64,000 nt of DNA, taken from the NCBI RefSeq assembly GCF_005869225.1, contig NZ_SWFP01000003.1, forward strand, positions 682,001-746,000. The letters run 5' to 3'. A model generated the notes under the pieces. That model was not told the DNA's origin. It did no database searches and was given only the letters and a program-made list of their open reading frames with translations. The first letter of the stretch is position 1, and each line of letters starts with the position of its first letter. Below are positions 46,004 through 54,872 of this stretch, piece after piece. The position numbers were made by a program, and so were the translations under genes. Source of the stretch: Dyadobacter bucti. Lineage in GTDB: Bacteria > Bacteroidota > Bacteroidia > Cytophagales > Spirosomataceae.

Positions 46004-48301
46004 ATGATTGAACTACAACCCGGAAAGTACCGTCGCAGCATTATTCGTTTATGGCGTTATGTTGGACTGGGACTGGGCCTGATTATACTTTATATTGTCG
46101 CCGTAAGTTTTAATTTTTTCTGGCTGTTCGGTGGAATGCCAGATCTGAAAACACTTGAAAATCCAAAAAGTGAGCTTGCTTCGGAGCTGATCAGCGAAGA
46201 CGGAAAATCATTGGGGAAATACTTTTTTGAGAACAGGACACCCATTGAAATAGCCCAGATATCGCCCAATCTGATTGATGCGCTCGTTGCCACTGAAGAC
46301 GCGCGTTTTGTGAATCACTCGGGTATTGATCCAAGGAGTTTGCTGCGTGTTTTCAAAGGTATTGTTTCGGGTAATTCCAGTTCAGGGGGAGGGAGTACGC
46401 TAACCCAGCAAGTAGCGAAGAACCTATTTAATACACGTTCAGAGGAATTTGAGGGGCTGTTGGGGAAAATTCCATTGGTAAAAATCGTAATCGCGAAAAC
46501 AAAGGAGTGGATTCTTGCTGTGGTGTTGGAAAGAAAATATACCAAGCAGGAGATCATGCAGATGTATCTTAACACGGTTTCTTTTGGAAATAACACCTAT
46601 GGAATTAAAGTAGCTTCAAAAACTTATTTTAATAAAGAAGCCTGGGACCTGAATGTAACGGAGGCTGCTCTATTGGTGGGTATGCTCCAGAACCCAACGC
46701 TTTTCAATCCGCTTCGTTTTCCTAAAAACGCACTGACACGCCGGAATACCGTTTTGTCCCAAATGGCCAAATATGATTACATCCCTGTTGAGGATTTTGA
46801 AATATATAAGTCTAAATCACTTGGTCTCAATTTTACTATTGATAGTCATAACACGGGCCTCGCGCCTTATTTCCGAGAATCGATGCGGGGGTATCTCAGA
46901 AGCTGGATCAAAGTTTACAACGAAGAACATGACACCCATCATGATCTTTACACAAGTGGATTAAGGATTTACACCACCATCGACTCCCGCATGCAGCGCT
47001 ACCAGGAACAGGCGCTGGAAGAGCACATGAGGCAGCAGCAAAAACTTTTTGACGAGCACTGGAAAGGAAGAAATCCGTGGATTGACAGAAATGGGAAAGA
47101 GATTCCCGGATTTATTAATTCTGCGGTAAGAAAATCGCCCCGTTTCATATCGTTAAAAAAGGATCTGGGAGAAGAGGAAGCATGGAAAGTAATGCGGAAA
47201 CGCTATAAAATGAAGGTGTTTTCGTGGGACGGAGAAAAAGAGATCCTCATGAGCCCGATTGACTCGATTGCTTACTACAAACGTTTCCTGAGAGCCGGAA
47301 TGATGTCAATGGATCCGCGCAACGGGCATGTGAAAGCGTGGGTAGGTGGTATTAATTTTAGGTATTTTAAATATGATCATGTAAAGCAGGGAAGCAGGCA
47401 GCCAGGTTCTACTTTCAAGCCTTTTGTTTACGTGTCGGCTTTGGATAAAAGTTTTCTTACTCCATGCGACCATGTTACGGATGCTCCGGTGTATTTCGGG
47501 CCTGCTGACGGAGTTCCGGGAGGCTGGACGGCACACAACTCCAATAACAAGTATTCGTATCAATCACTGTCGCTGAGGCAGGCGTTGGGGAAATCCGTGA
47601 ACACTGTGAGTGCCTATCTGATGAAAATGGTGAAGCCGAAAACGGTTGTGGAATATGCGCACAAGCTTGGTATCACCAGCAAGTTGCAGGCAGTTCCCTC
47701 ACTTTGTTTGGGCATCAGTGATGTCTCCGTCTATGAAATGGTTGGCGGCTACTGCGCCTTTGCAAACGGAGGTCACAGGACTGAGCCAATGACCATTCTT
47801 CGCATAGAAGATCGGAACGGTAATGTGCTACAGGAATTTTTTCAGAAGCAGAATCAGGAAATCAGCGAGAATATGGCGTATAATATGCTCTATTTGATGC
47901 GTGGCGCTGTGGAGGATCCGGGTGGTACTGCTGGCCGCCTCAGACAATATGGTGTTACGGAAGACAATGAAATTGCAGCGAAAACCGGAACAACCTCGAA
48001 TTATTCTGATGGCTGGTTCATGGGAATGACGCAGCATCTGGTCTCGGGTATCTGGGTCGGAGGAGAAGATAGGAGTATACACTTTCGCACCATTACCTAT
48101 GGTCAGGGTGGACGAATTGCAATGCCTGCCTGGGGGTTATTTATGCAAAAAGTGTACAATGACCAGACGCTTGTTCAATACAGAAAAGGACCTTTCAACA
48201 AGCCTGAAAATTACGTCAGGGAATGCGGAAGCGTAGCTGCCGATAGTGTTGACACATATATTCCACCGTCGCGGTCTGATGATGAAGGCGTATTGTTTTA
48301 A
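46004..48301 (+). CDS. Penicillin-binding protein 1A (bifunctional transglycosylase/transpeptidase)
   Basis: The 765-residue class A PBP polymerises and cross-links peptidoglycan. It has one N-terminal membrane helix (about 18-42). The GT51 domain has the catalytic Glu98 in ATEDARFVNHSG and GGGSTLTQQVAKNLF. The transpeptidase domain has STFK at 469-472 with the acyl-Ser, the SVN motif in GKSVNTVSAY, and KTGTT at 660-664. The C-terminal tail is short. The gene is 50 bases after porW and 18 bases before uvrC. Confidence 0.94.
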   Translation: MIELQPGKYRRSIIRLWRYVGLGLGLIILYIVAVSFNFFWLFGGMPDLKTLENPKSELASELISEDGKSLGKYFFENRTPIEIAQISPNLIDALVATEDARFVNHSGIDPRSLLRVFKGIVSGNSSSGGGSTLTQQVAKNLFNTRSEEFEGLLGKIPLVKIVIAKTKEWILAVVLERKYTKQEIMQMYLNTVSFGNNTYGIKVASKTYFNKEAWDLNVTEAALLVGMLQNPTLFNPLRFPKNALTRRNTVLSQMAKYDYIPVEDFEIYKSKSLGLNFTIDSHNTGLAPYFRESMRGYLRSWIKVYNEEHDTHHDLYTSGLRIYTTIDSRMQRYQEQALEEHMRQQQKLFDEHWKGRNPWIDRNGKEIPGFINSAVRKSPRFISLKKDLGEEEAWKVMRKRYKMKVFSWDGEKEILMSPIDSIAYYKRFLRAGMMSMDPRNGHVKAWVGGINFRYFKYDHVKQGSRQPGSTFKPFVYVSALDKSFLTPCDHVTDAPVYFGPADGVPGGWTAHNSNNKYSYQSLSLRQALGKSVNTVSAYLMKMVKPKTVVEYAHKLGITSKLQAVPSLCLGISDVSVYEMVGGYCAFANGGHRTEPMTILRIEDRNGNVLQEFFQKQNQEISENMAYNMLYLMRGAVEDPGGTAGRLRQYGVTEDNEIAAKTGTTSNYSDGWFMGMTQHLVSGIWVGGEDRSIHFRTITYGQGGRIAMPAWGLFMQKVYNDQTLVQYRKGPFNKPENYVRECGSVAADSVDTYIPPSRSDDEGVLF

Positions 48302-48319
48302 GTTCACATTTAAAATTCA

Positions 48320-50128
48320 ATGTCTGATTTTAATTATAAAGAGGAACTTTCGAAACTTCCACTTGATCCGGGTGTTTATCGTTATTTTGATGAAACCGGA
48401 GAGGTTATTTATGTAGGGAAAGCAAAAAGTTTGAGGAACCGCGTTTCCAGTTACTTTCTTAAATCCAATCAGCATGATCGAAAAACCAAACGGCTGGTCA
48501 GTCAGATCCGCCGGATCGAATACACAATTGTTTTAAGTGAGTGGGACGCGCTGTTGCTGGAAAACCAGCTCATCAAACAACTTCAGCCGAAGTTCAATAT
48601 TCTTTTAAAGGACGATAAAACTTATCCTTTTATCTGCGTTACGCACGAGCCTTTTCCCCGGGTTTATGTGACTAGAAATCTTGAAAAAGAAAAAGGTACT
48701 TTCTATGGTCCGTTTGCAAATCTGAGGTCCATGCACACATTGCTCGACATGTTCAAGTCTTTGTACCAGATCAGGTCCTGCCAATTGCCTTTGACAAAGC
48801 AGAATATTGAAGCCAAAAAATTCAAGGTATGCCTTGAGTATCACATTGGCAACTGCAAAGGACCTTGCGAAGGGCTGCAGCCGGAGGAAGAATACAATGC
48901 TGAAATTGAGCAAGTACACAATATATTGAAAGGCAACCTGTCGCTTCCCCAGCAATATTTCAAGGAAAAAATGCTTGCTGCCGCCGAAAGCATGGCTTTT
49001 GAGCAGGCGCATTCCTGGAAAACAAAAATTGAACATCTTTCCAATTTTCAGAGCAAGGCAACGGTGATCAATCCCAAAATAGGGAATGTGGATGTGCTTA
49101 CTATTTTGTCGGACGAAGAGGCAGCCTATCTGAGTTTTATGAAAATAAAAAACGGGTATATGGTTGCCACACAAACGATCGAAGTCAAGAAAAAGCTTGA
49201 TGAAAGTGACGCGGAGATATTGGCGATGATGATCGTGGAAATGCGAACAAAATTCGGTGCGGAAGCCCGGGAGCTGATCTCCAATCTGAAGCCTGATCTT
49301 GAAATGCGGCTGGATGTGGTGGTACCGCAAATCGGCGACAAGAAAAAGCTGCTGGATATGTCGATGAAAAACGTGATGTATTTCCGTCGTGAAAAAGCAG
49401 AACGCAGGGAGGTAGAGGCATCGGCAACATCATCTAAAAAAGACAGGATTCTGATCCGCCTAAAATCTGACTTGCAGCTAAAAACGCTTCCGAGACATAT
49501 CGAGTGTTTTGATAACTCCAACATTCAGGGCACCAATCCGGTAGCGGCGATGGTTTGTTTTAAGGATGGAAAACCTTCGAAAAAGGACTATCGACATTTT
49601 AATATCAAAACGGTTATCGGGCCTAATGACTTTGCATCTATGAATGAGGTGGTCGGGCGGCGTTACTTGCGGCTGATTGCCGAGGAGCAGCCTCTTCCTG
49701 ACCTGATCGTCATCGATGGTGGAAAGGGACAGCTCGGAGCGGCTTGTGACGCACTGAAAAGCCTGGGTATTTACGGTCAGGTACCGGTTATTGGTATTGC
49801 AAAAAGACTTGAAGAGATATATTTCCCGGAGGATTCCCTACCATTATATATTGACAAAAAATCCGAGTCGCTAAAATTGATCCAGCAGATCAGGGATGAG
49901 GCGCACCGGTTCGCTATCACTTTCCACCGTGATAAACGGAGTAAAGGCAGTCTGGTGAGTGAAATGGAAGGGGTGATCGGAGTAGGCAAAATTACTGCGT
50001 CGAAGTTATTGAAACATTTCGGGTCGGTCCGTGGAATTCGCGAAAGTTCCTTAGAAACACTCACTGAACTGGTAGGGCTGGACAGGGCGAAAAAGGTTAG
50101 GGCATATTTTGATGCGATGTCTGAATAA
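48320..50128 (+). CDS. uvrC: Excinuclease ABC subunit C
   Basis: UvrC makes both incisions in nucleotide excision repair. The 602 residues carry the GIY-YIG nuclease at the N-terminus (DPGVYRYFDETGEVIYVGKA), the Cys-cluster segment CLEYHIGNCKGPCEG, a UVR motif near residues 200-240, the RNase-H-like endonuclease domain with IECFDNSNIQGT and VIDGGKGQLGAA, and a helix-hairpin-helix end near 555-600. It ends 9 bases from the convergent flavoprotein gene. Confidence 0.96.
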   Translation: MSDFNYKEELSKLPLDPGVYRYFDETGEVIYVGKAKSLRNRVSSYFLKSNQHDRKTKRLVSQIRRIEYTIVLSEWDALLLENQLIKQLQPKFNILLKDDKTYPFICVTHEPFPRVYVTRNLEKEKGTFYGPFANLRSMHTLLDMFKSLYQIRSCQLPLTKQNIEAKKFKVCLEYHIGNCKGPCEGLQPEEEYNAEIEQVHNILKGNLSLPQQYFKEKMLAAAESMAFEQAHSWKTKIEHLSNFQSKATVINPKIGNVDVLTILSDEEAAYLSFMKIKNGYMVATQTIEVKKKLDESDAEILAMMIVEMRTKFGAEARELISNLKPDLEMRLDVVVPQIGDKKKLLDMSMKNVMYFRREKAERREVEASATSSKKDRILIRLKSDLQLKTLPRHIECFDNSNIQGTNPVAAMVCFKDGKPSKKDYRHFNIKTVIGPNDFASMNEVVGRRYLRLIAEEQPLPDLIVIDGGKGQLGAACDALKSLGIYGQVPVIGIAKRLEEIYFPEDSLPLYIDKKSESLKLIQQIRDEAHRFAITFHRDKRSKGSLVSEMEGVIGVGKITASKLLKHFGSVRGIRESSLETLTELVGLDRAKKVRAYFDAMSE

Positions 50129-50137
50129 GTCGATTTT

Positions 50138-51364
50138 TCAGGCGCCAATATTTTTTCCTGCAATGTATCCGGTCGTCCAGGCATTCTGGAAGTTAAAACC
50201 GCCGGTAATTCCGTCTACATCCAGTACTTCGCCGGCAAAGTATAATCCTGGAAGAACACTGCTTTCCAATGTTTCACGATTCACATCGGCGAGGGAAATA
50301 CCCCCGCAGGTCACAAATTCTTCCTTGAATGTGGTTTTTCCCTTTACATCAAACTGGCTGTTTGTCAATAACTCAGCGAGGCGATTCAATACTTTATTTG
50401 TCGCTTCGGACCATTTCAAGCCTTCGTTGATCTCTGATTTTTCCGTTAAGGCTTTCCAAAGACGCATGGGTATGCCGAAACGGGCATGAGAAGTGATTTG
50501 CTGTTTGGGCGTGTTTGTTTTTTCCTGGATCAAAAACTCCCTCACCTGTTGTTCATTGAGTTCGGCCAGCCAGTTGATCTTGCAAACGAAATCATAATTT
50601 TTTTCGGCCAGATCCCGCGCGCCCCAGGCGGATAATTTCAAAACAGCCGGCCCGCTGAACCCCCAATGTGTAATGAGTACCGGCCCGCGCCATTCATGTT
50701 TGGTACCCATAATCCGTACAACTGCATCAGGTACAGATACACCTGCAAGAGGAAGTAAATAATTTCCAGGCGTATTAAAGGTGAAGAGTGATGGCAGCGG
50801 ATCTACAATCTGATGGCCATGCTCTGACAACCATTCGAATCCGGCTATTTTAGGATAACCGCCGGTAGCAATCAATATCCTGTCGCAGGTGATTGGTTCT
50901 TGGGAATCCAGGTTCAGTTCGAATTTCTCCCCCTCCGCACTGGATATTTTGGAAAGAGATTTTACCGAAACCCCGGTTTTTATTTCTATACCGGCCTGTT
51001 TCGCCGCACGCAACAGGCATTCTATGATAGTATGCGACGAGTCCGTGACCGGAAACATGCGGCCATCGTTTTCTGTTTTTAATTTGACACCTCGTTTTTC
51101 AAACCATTCGACAGTCGCAGCGGCATCAAAACGGGGGATGAGTTTACGTAATAATTTATCGCCTCTCGGGTAGTTTTTAATAAAAAAACGCAGGTCGGAA
51201 GGATTGTGGGTCACATTGCACCTGCCGCCTCCGGACACGCGGACTTTGTTGAGCACCGTTTTATTCTTTTCAAGAATCGTGATCCTGGCATCAGGAAAAG
51301 TCTCTGCCGCCGTGATGGCCGCCATAAATCCCGAAGCCCCTCCTCCGATAACAACAATTTGCAT
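50138..51364 (-). CDS. NAD(P)/FAD-dependent oxidoreductase, HI0933/YhiN family
   Basis: The 408-residue flavoprotein has the N-terminal dinucleotide fold VVIGGGASGFMAA, the family block GGGRCNVTHNP, ATGGYPKIAG, and the C-terminal GLYFAGEVLDVDG with GGFNFQNAWTTGYIAG. It belongs to the BaiN/HI0933-like group, whose physiological reactions are mostly undefined; BaiN itself reduces bile-acid double bonds. The ATG at 51364 is used because the FAD motif begins there. Confidence 0.9.
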   Translation of the reverse strand: MQIVVIGGGASGFMAAITAAETFPDARITILEKNKTVLNKVRVSGGGRCNVTHNPSDLRFFIKNYPRGDKLLRKLIPRFDAAATVEWFEKRGVKLKTENDGRMFPVTDSSHTIIECLLRAAKQAGIEIKTGVSVKSLSKISSAEGEKFELNLDSQEPITCDRILIATGGYPKIAGFEWLSEHGHQIVDPLPSLFTFNTPGNYLLPLAGVSVPDAVVRIMGTKHEWRGPVLITHWGFSGPAVLKLSAWGARDLAEKNYDFVCKINWLAELNEQQVREFLIQEKTNTPKQQITSHARFGIPMRLWKALTEKSEINEGLKWSEATNKVLNRLAELLTNSQFDVKGKTTFKEEFVTCGGISLADVNRETLESSVLPGLYFAGEVLDVDGITGGFNFQNAWTTGYIAGKNIGA

Positions 51365-51463
51365 AACACATGTTTTGGTCATGCAAAAATGCCACGTAAG
51401 TTTTAAAAACTGCAGTTTCTTTTTATATCTTTCTCAATATCTCCATTCATTAAACTGCTATAC

Positions 51464-52516
51464 ATGCAAAAGATTCTCGTTATAGGACTTGGAAAGGTGG
51501 GCTCCCTGGTGGGCACTTTGTTGAATAAAAGATTTGATGTTACCGGCATTGATAAAGCCCCGCCGACTAATCAGCTACCATTTCCTGTGGAAGCGGGCGA
51601 CATCAGTGATACAGATTTCCTTGACGGAAAACTTTCCGGTTTCGATGCAGTAGTGTCATGCATGCCTTACAATCTGAACCTTCCGATCGCGCGCAAAGCC
51701 TGTGATGCTGGTATCCATTATTTTGATCTCACAGAAGATGTCAACACAACGTCCGCAATTCGGGAAATGGCAACAAGCAGCAGGAGTGTTCTTGCTCCGC
51801 AGTGCGGTCTTGCGCCGGGATTTATAGGAATTGTGGGTATGGAGCTGGCGAAGCGGTTTACGAAACTCCGGGACATTGAATTGCGGGTGGGCGCATTGCC
51901 AAGGTACCCGAACGGATTGATGGGATATTCTTTTACCTGGTCACCGGCTGGGGTTGTGAACGAATATATTAACGACGCGGAAGTTATCCATAACGGTGTC
52001 CGTAAAATGGTACCATCGCTGGAAGGAGTGGAAATGATCAATATTGAAGGCCAGGAGTTTGAAGCATTTAGTACATCAGGGGGGCTGGGCACAATGTGTG
52101 AAACACTGGAAGGTAAGTTGGATACCCTGAATTATAAAACGATACGTTATCCCGGGCACTGCAGCCTGATGCGATTTATGCTATATGAGCTTTGCCTGAA
52201 AGATAAGCGGGAGCTTGTTGAGCAGATATTGACAGAAGCAAAGCCGCCGGTGCAGCAGGACGTGGTTTATGTATATGCGGTTGTGGAAGGCTGGAAGGAC
52301 AAACATTTGGAACGGGAGGAATTTTACCGGGTATACCATCCCATTGAAATAGATGGTCAGCACTGGAGAGCTATTTCCTGGACTACTGCCGCATCCATAG
52401 CTTCCGTAGTTGAAATGGTTGCAGATGGTATTTTACCGGATAAGGGTTTCATCCGTCAGGAAGACATTGTTCTTGAAGATTTTCTGAAAACGAGGAATGG
52501 TAGTTATTTTAACTAA
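51464..52516 (+). CDS. Saccharopine dehydrogenase (LYS9-like, L-glutamate-forming type)
   Basis: The 350-residue protein has the NAD(P)-binding N-terminus ILVIGLGKVGSLVG, SCMPYNLNLPIARKACDAG and the HYFDLTEDV block of the saccharopine dehydrogenase NADP family, then APGFIGIVGMELAKRF. This group releases glutamate from saccharopine to give aminoadipate semialdehyde. Beside it (20 bases) is an ALDH7-type dehydrogenase for that product, so the pair fits lysine degradation. The lysine-ketoglutarate reductase half is not in the window. Confidence 0.87.
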   Translation: MQKILVIGLGKVGSLVGTLLNKRFDVTGIDKAPPTNQLPFPVEAGDISDTDFLDGKLSGFDAVVSCMPYNLNLPIARKACDAGIHYFDLTEDVNTTSAIREMATSSRSVLAPQCGLAPGFIGIVGMELAKRFTKLRDIELRVGALPRYPNGLMGYSFTWSPAGVVNEYINDAEVIHNGVRKMVPSLEGVEMINIEGQEFEAFSTSGGLGTMCETLEGKLDTLNYKTIRYPGHCSLMRFMLYELCLKDKRELVEQILTEAKPPVQQDVVYVYAVVEGWKDKHLEREEFYRVYHPIEIDGQHWRAISWTTAASIASVVEMVADGILPDKGFIRQEDIVLEDFLKTRNGSYFN

Positions 52517-52536
52517 TTCCCTAACGATATTTTCCA

Positions 52537-54075
52537 ATGCTGGACATAAATAAAGTTTTAGAGAAACTGGAAATAAAGAGTGTCAACAATGGTGTGAGTA
52601 CCGGCTTGAAAAGCTGGGTAGGATCCGGGGATGTGCTTTCATCATTTTCACCCGTAAACGGTGACCTGATCGCAGCCGTAAACCAGGCAGAAAAGGAGGA
52701 TTATGATAAAGTGATTATAAAGGCCAGAGAAGCATTTAAAATCTGGCAAAATATTCCTGCACCCAGGCGAGGCGAAATAGTGCGGCAAATGGGTGAACAG
52801 TTAAGGATTTTCAAGAACGATCTTGGTACGCTGGTAAGTTACGAGATGGGTAAAAGCTTGCAAGAAGGCTTTGGCGAAGTTCAGGAAATGATCGATATAT
52901 GTGATTTCGCGGTAGGCTTGTCACGTCAGCTATACGGACTGAGCATGCACAGCGAGCGTCCCAGGCACAGAATGTACGAACAATGGCATCCTCTGGGAGT
53001 GGTTGGGATCATTTCGGCGTTTAATTTTCCGGTAGCAGTTTGGTCGTGGAATTCCATGCTGGCATGGGTCTGCGGGAACGTGTGTATATGGAAACCTTCG
53101 GAAAAGACGCCTTTGACGGCAATCGCCTGCCAGAAAATCATTAAAAAAGTATTACACGAAAATGAGGTGCCGGAAGGTGTTTCCTGTATTCTGATCGGAG
53201 ATAGGGAGGTTGGAGAGTGGCTGGCTGAAGATCCGCGCATAGCATTGGTATCCGCTACTGGAAGTGTTGCGATGGGACGGTCGGTAGGTGAGGCTGTGGC
53301 TAAGAGACTAGGGCGGAGTTTGCTGGAACTGGGAGGGAACAACGCCATCATTGTAACGCCACATGCCGATTTGAACATCGCAATTCCCGCCATTGTTTTC
53401 GGGGCGGCGGGAACGGCCGGCCAAAGATGTACGTCTACGAGAAGGGTGATTATACATAAAGATATTTATGAACATGTAAAAAAGAGGTTGATCAGGGCAT
53501 ATTCTCAACTCCGTATCGGGAACCCGCTGGACGTCAATAACCATGTAGGCCCGCTGATTGACAAACTAGCTGTTGAACAATATCTGCTGACCGTTGAAAA
53601 AGTGAAAGCGGCAGGTGGAAAATTCATTGTCGAGCCTAAAGTGCTTTCCGGGGGGGATTATTCTTCGGGATGTTACGTGGCGCCGTGCATTGCCGAAGTT
53701 GAAAACGGGTTTAAAATTGTACAGCATGAGACTTTTGCTCCTGTCCTGTATCTGATCCGGTACGAAAATCTGGATGAGGCTATTGCGATGCAAAACGATG
53801 TGCCACAGGGTCTATCATCGGCCATATTTACCTTAAATATCAGAGAATCAGAACAGTTTTTGTCCTGCTCAGGGTCGGACTGTGGAATTGCCAACGTGAA
53901 TATAGGCACGTCCGGGGCTGAGATCGGAGGGGCATTTGGAGGCGAGAAAGAAACCGGAGGAGGTCGAGAATCCGGGTCAGATGCGTGGAAGGCATATATG
54001 CGGAGACAAACTAATACCGTTAACTATGGAACTGCCTTGCCGCTTGCCCAGGGAATAAAGTTTGAAATGGAGTGA
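52537..54075 (+). CDS. L-aminoadipate-semialdehyde dehydrogenase (ALDH7-type)
   Basis: The 512-residue aldehyde dehydrogenase has the NAD-binding ISAFNFPVAVWSWN, the catalytic Glu264 in LELGGNNAIIV and the nucleophile Cys298 in GTAGQRCTSTRRVI. Length and the block GAFGGEKETGGGRESGSDAW are typical of the antiquitin (ALDH7A1) group, which oxidises alpha-aminoadipic semialdehyde to alpha-aminoadipate. Pairing with saccharopine dehydrogenase supports lysine catabolism. Acting on other semialdehydes is possible. Confidence 0.9.
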   Translation: MLDINKVLEKLEIKSVNNGVSTGLKSWVGSGDVLSSFSPVNGDLIAAVNQAEKEDYDKVIIKAREAFKIWQNIPAPRRGEIVRQMGEQLRIFKNDLGTLVSYEMGKSLQEGFGEVQEMIDICDFAVGLSRQLYGLSMHSERPRHRMYEQWHPLGVVGIISAFNFPVAVWSWNSMLAWVCGNVCIWKPSEKTPLTAIACQKIIKKVLHENEVPEGVSCILIGDREVGEWLAEDPRIALVSATGSVAMGRSVGEAVAKRLGRSLLELGGNNAIIVTPHADLNIAIPAIVFGAAGTAGQRCTSTRRVIIHKDIYEHVKKRLIRAYSQLRIGNPLDVNNHVGPLIDKLAVEQYLLTVEKVKAAGGKFIVEPKVLSGGDYSSGCYVAPCIAEVENGFKIVQHETFAPVLYLIRYENLDEAIAMQNDVPQGLSSAIFTLNIRESEQFLSCSGSDCGIANVNIGTSGAEIGGAFGGEKETGGGRESGSDAWKAYMRRQTNTVNYGTALPLAQGIKFEME

Positions 54076-54093
54076 TTAAAATTTCTAACTTTG
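54061..54093 (+). promoter_or_regulatory. Bacteroidota-type promoter for the RiPP-type cassette
   Basis: TTTG (54061-54064), a 21-base spacer and TAACTTTG (54086-54093) match the Bacteroidota consensus exactly. RNA would start near 54100, about 43 bases before the PqqD-like ATG. The -33 part overlaps the end of the ALDH gene, so the cassette can be transcribed on its own. Confidence 0.6.
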
Positions 54094-54142
54094 TCAAAAG
54101 GCAAACACATTATATATTAATTCTGAACATCAAGATATATAT

Positions 54143-54409
54143 ATGAAATATCAATTAACATCAGACCAGATTTCGTCAAAAGTTGCAGGGGAAACAGTTA
54201 TTTTGAATCCCGATAAGGGCGCGTACTACGGACTTGATGAAGTAGGTGTGCTGGTTTGGGATACGCTGGAAAAAGGCCCCCAAACACTCGATGGACTTTG
54301 CGATGCGGTGGTTGATGTATATGAGGTGGACGCTGAAACCTGTAAAGGGGATATTGATAGTCTTCTTAAGGATTTGATTTCCGAAAAGCTGGTTGAAATA
54401 ATCGATTAA
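54143..54409 (+). CDS. PqqD-like peptide-binding protein (RiPP recognition element, lasso B1-type)
   Basis: The 88-residue protein is a stand-alone PqqD fold. It shows VAGETVILNPDKGAYYGLDE and VGVLVWDTLEKGPQT, followed by two helices ending DLISEKLVEIID, the same layout as B1 proteins of lasso-peptide clusters. Such proteins bind the leader of a ribosomal precursor peptide and present it to the protease. It is first in a four-gene run with its own promoter, 5 bases before the B2-like gene. No leader or precursor gene is found next to it. Confidence 0.88.
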   Translation: MKYQLTSDQISSKVAGETVILNPDKGAYYGLDEVGVLVWDTLEKGPQTLDGLCDAVVDVYEVDAETCKGDIDSLLKDLISEKLVEIID

Positions 54410-54414
54410 AGAAC

Positions 54415-54855
54415 TTGGGCAAAATTAGCAGATTCATAAGCAGATGGAAAAGGTTGTCCGGCAGGGGAAAGGTGCTCTTTCTGAAATCGGCGATTTGCCT
54501 GACGCTTATCAAAATCGGGCTGACAATGCTGCCATTTTCTGTATTTCGAAATGTATTTCGCTGGTTTACGACTACCGGTCGGCCAGAAGAAATTTCCCAG
54601 CAGGAAATTGAACTAACCGTCTGGGCGGTGGACACTGCCGCTAATTTGCTGCCGATGGAGGTGCTCTGTCTTCCCCGTGCACTCGCTACCAAGTATTTGC
54701 TAAGGAAAATGCCGGCACTAACACTCGAAATTGGTGTAGAAATTAATCCTGCCAAACAATTTGAGGCACATGCCTGGGTAGAGAGAAACGGAAGTATCAT
54801 TATTGGCAACTGGCCCGAATCTGTATCTTATCAGCGACTCTGGGTTTGGAAATAA
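54415..54855 (+). CDS. Lasso peptide B2-like leader protease
   Basis: The 146-residue protein is a transglutaminase-like (papain-fold) peptidase of the lasso B2 family. The nucleophile Cys85 is in MEVLCLPRALATKYLL and the catalytic His119 in FEAHAWVERNG. Before them lies a hydrophobic helix near residues 21-40 that may touch the membrane. B2 cleaves the leader bound by B1. The start is TTG at 54415, directly after the PqqD-like stop; no ATG gives a complete domain. Confidence 0.85.
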   Translation: MGKISRFISRWKRLSGRGKVLFLKSAICLTLIKIGLTMLPFSVFRNVFRWFTTTGRPEEISQQEIELTVWAVDTAANLLPMEVLCLPRALATKYLLRKMPALTLEIGVEINPAKQFEAHAWVERNGSIIIGNWPESVSYQRLWVWK

Positions 54856-54872
54856 CTATTTCTTCTACACAC

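Noticed and set aside
54072..54146. 24-codon GTG frame before the PqqD-like gene, a possible RiPP precursor
   Set aside because: It starts on the ALDH stop codon, upstream of the predicted RNA start near 54100, is rich in A/T-driven Ile/Lys/Tyr codons, and has no leader or core-like pattern.
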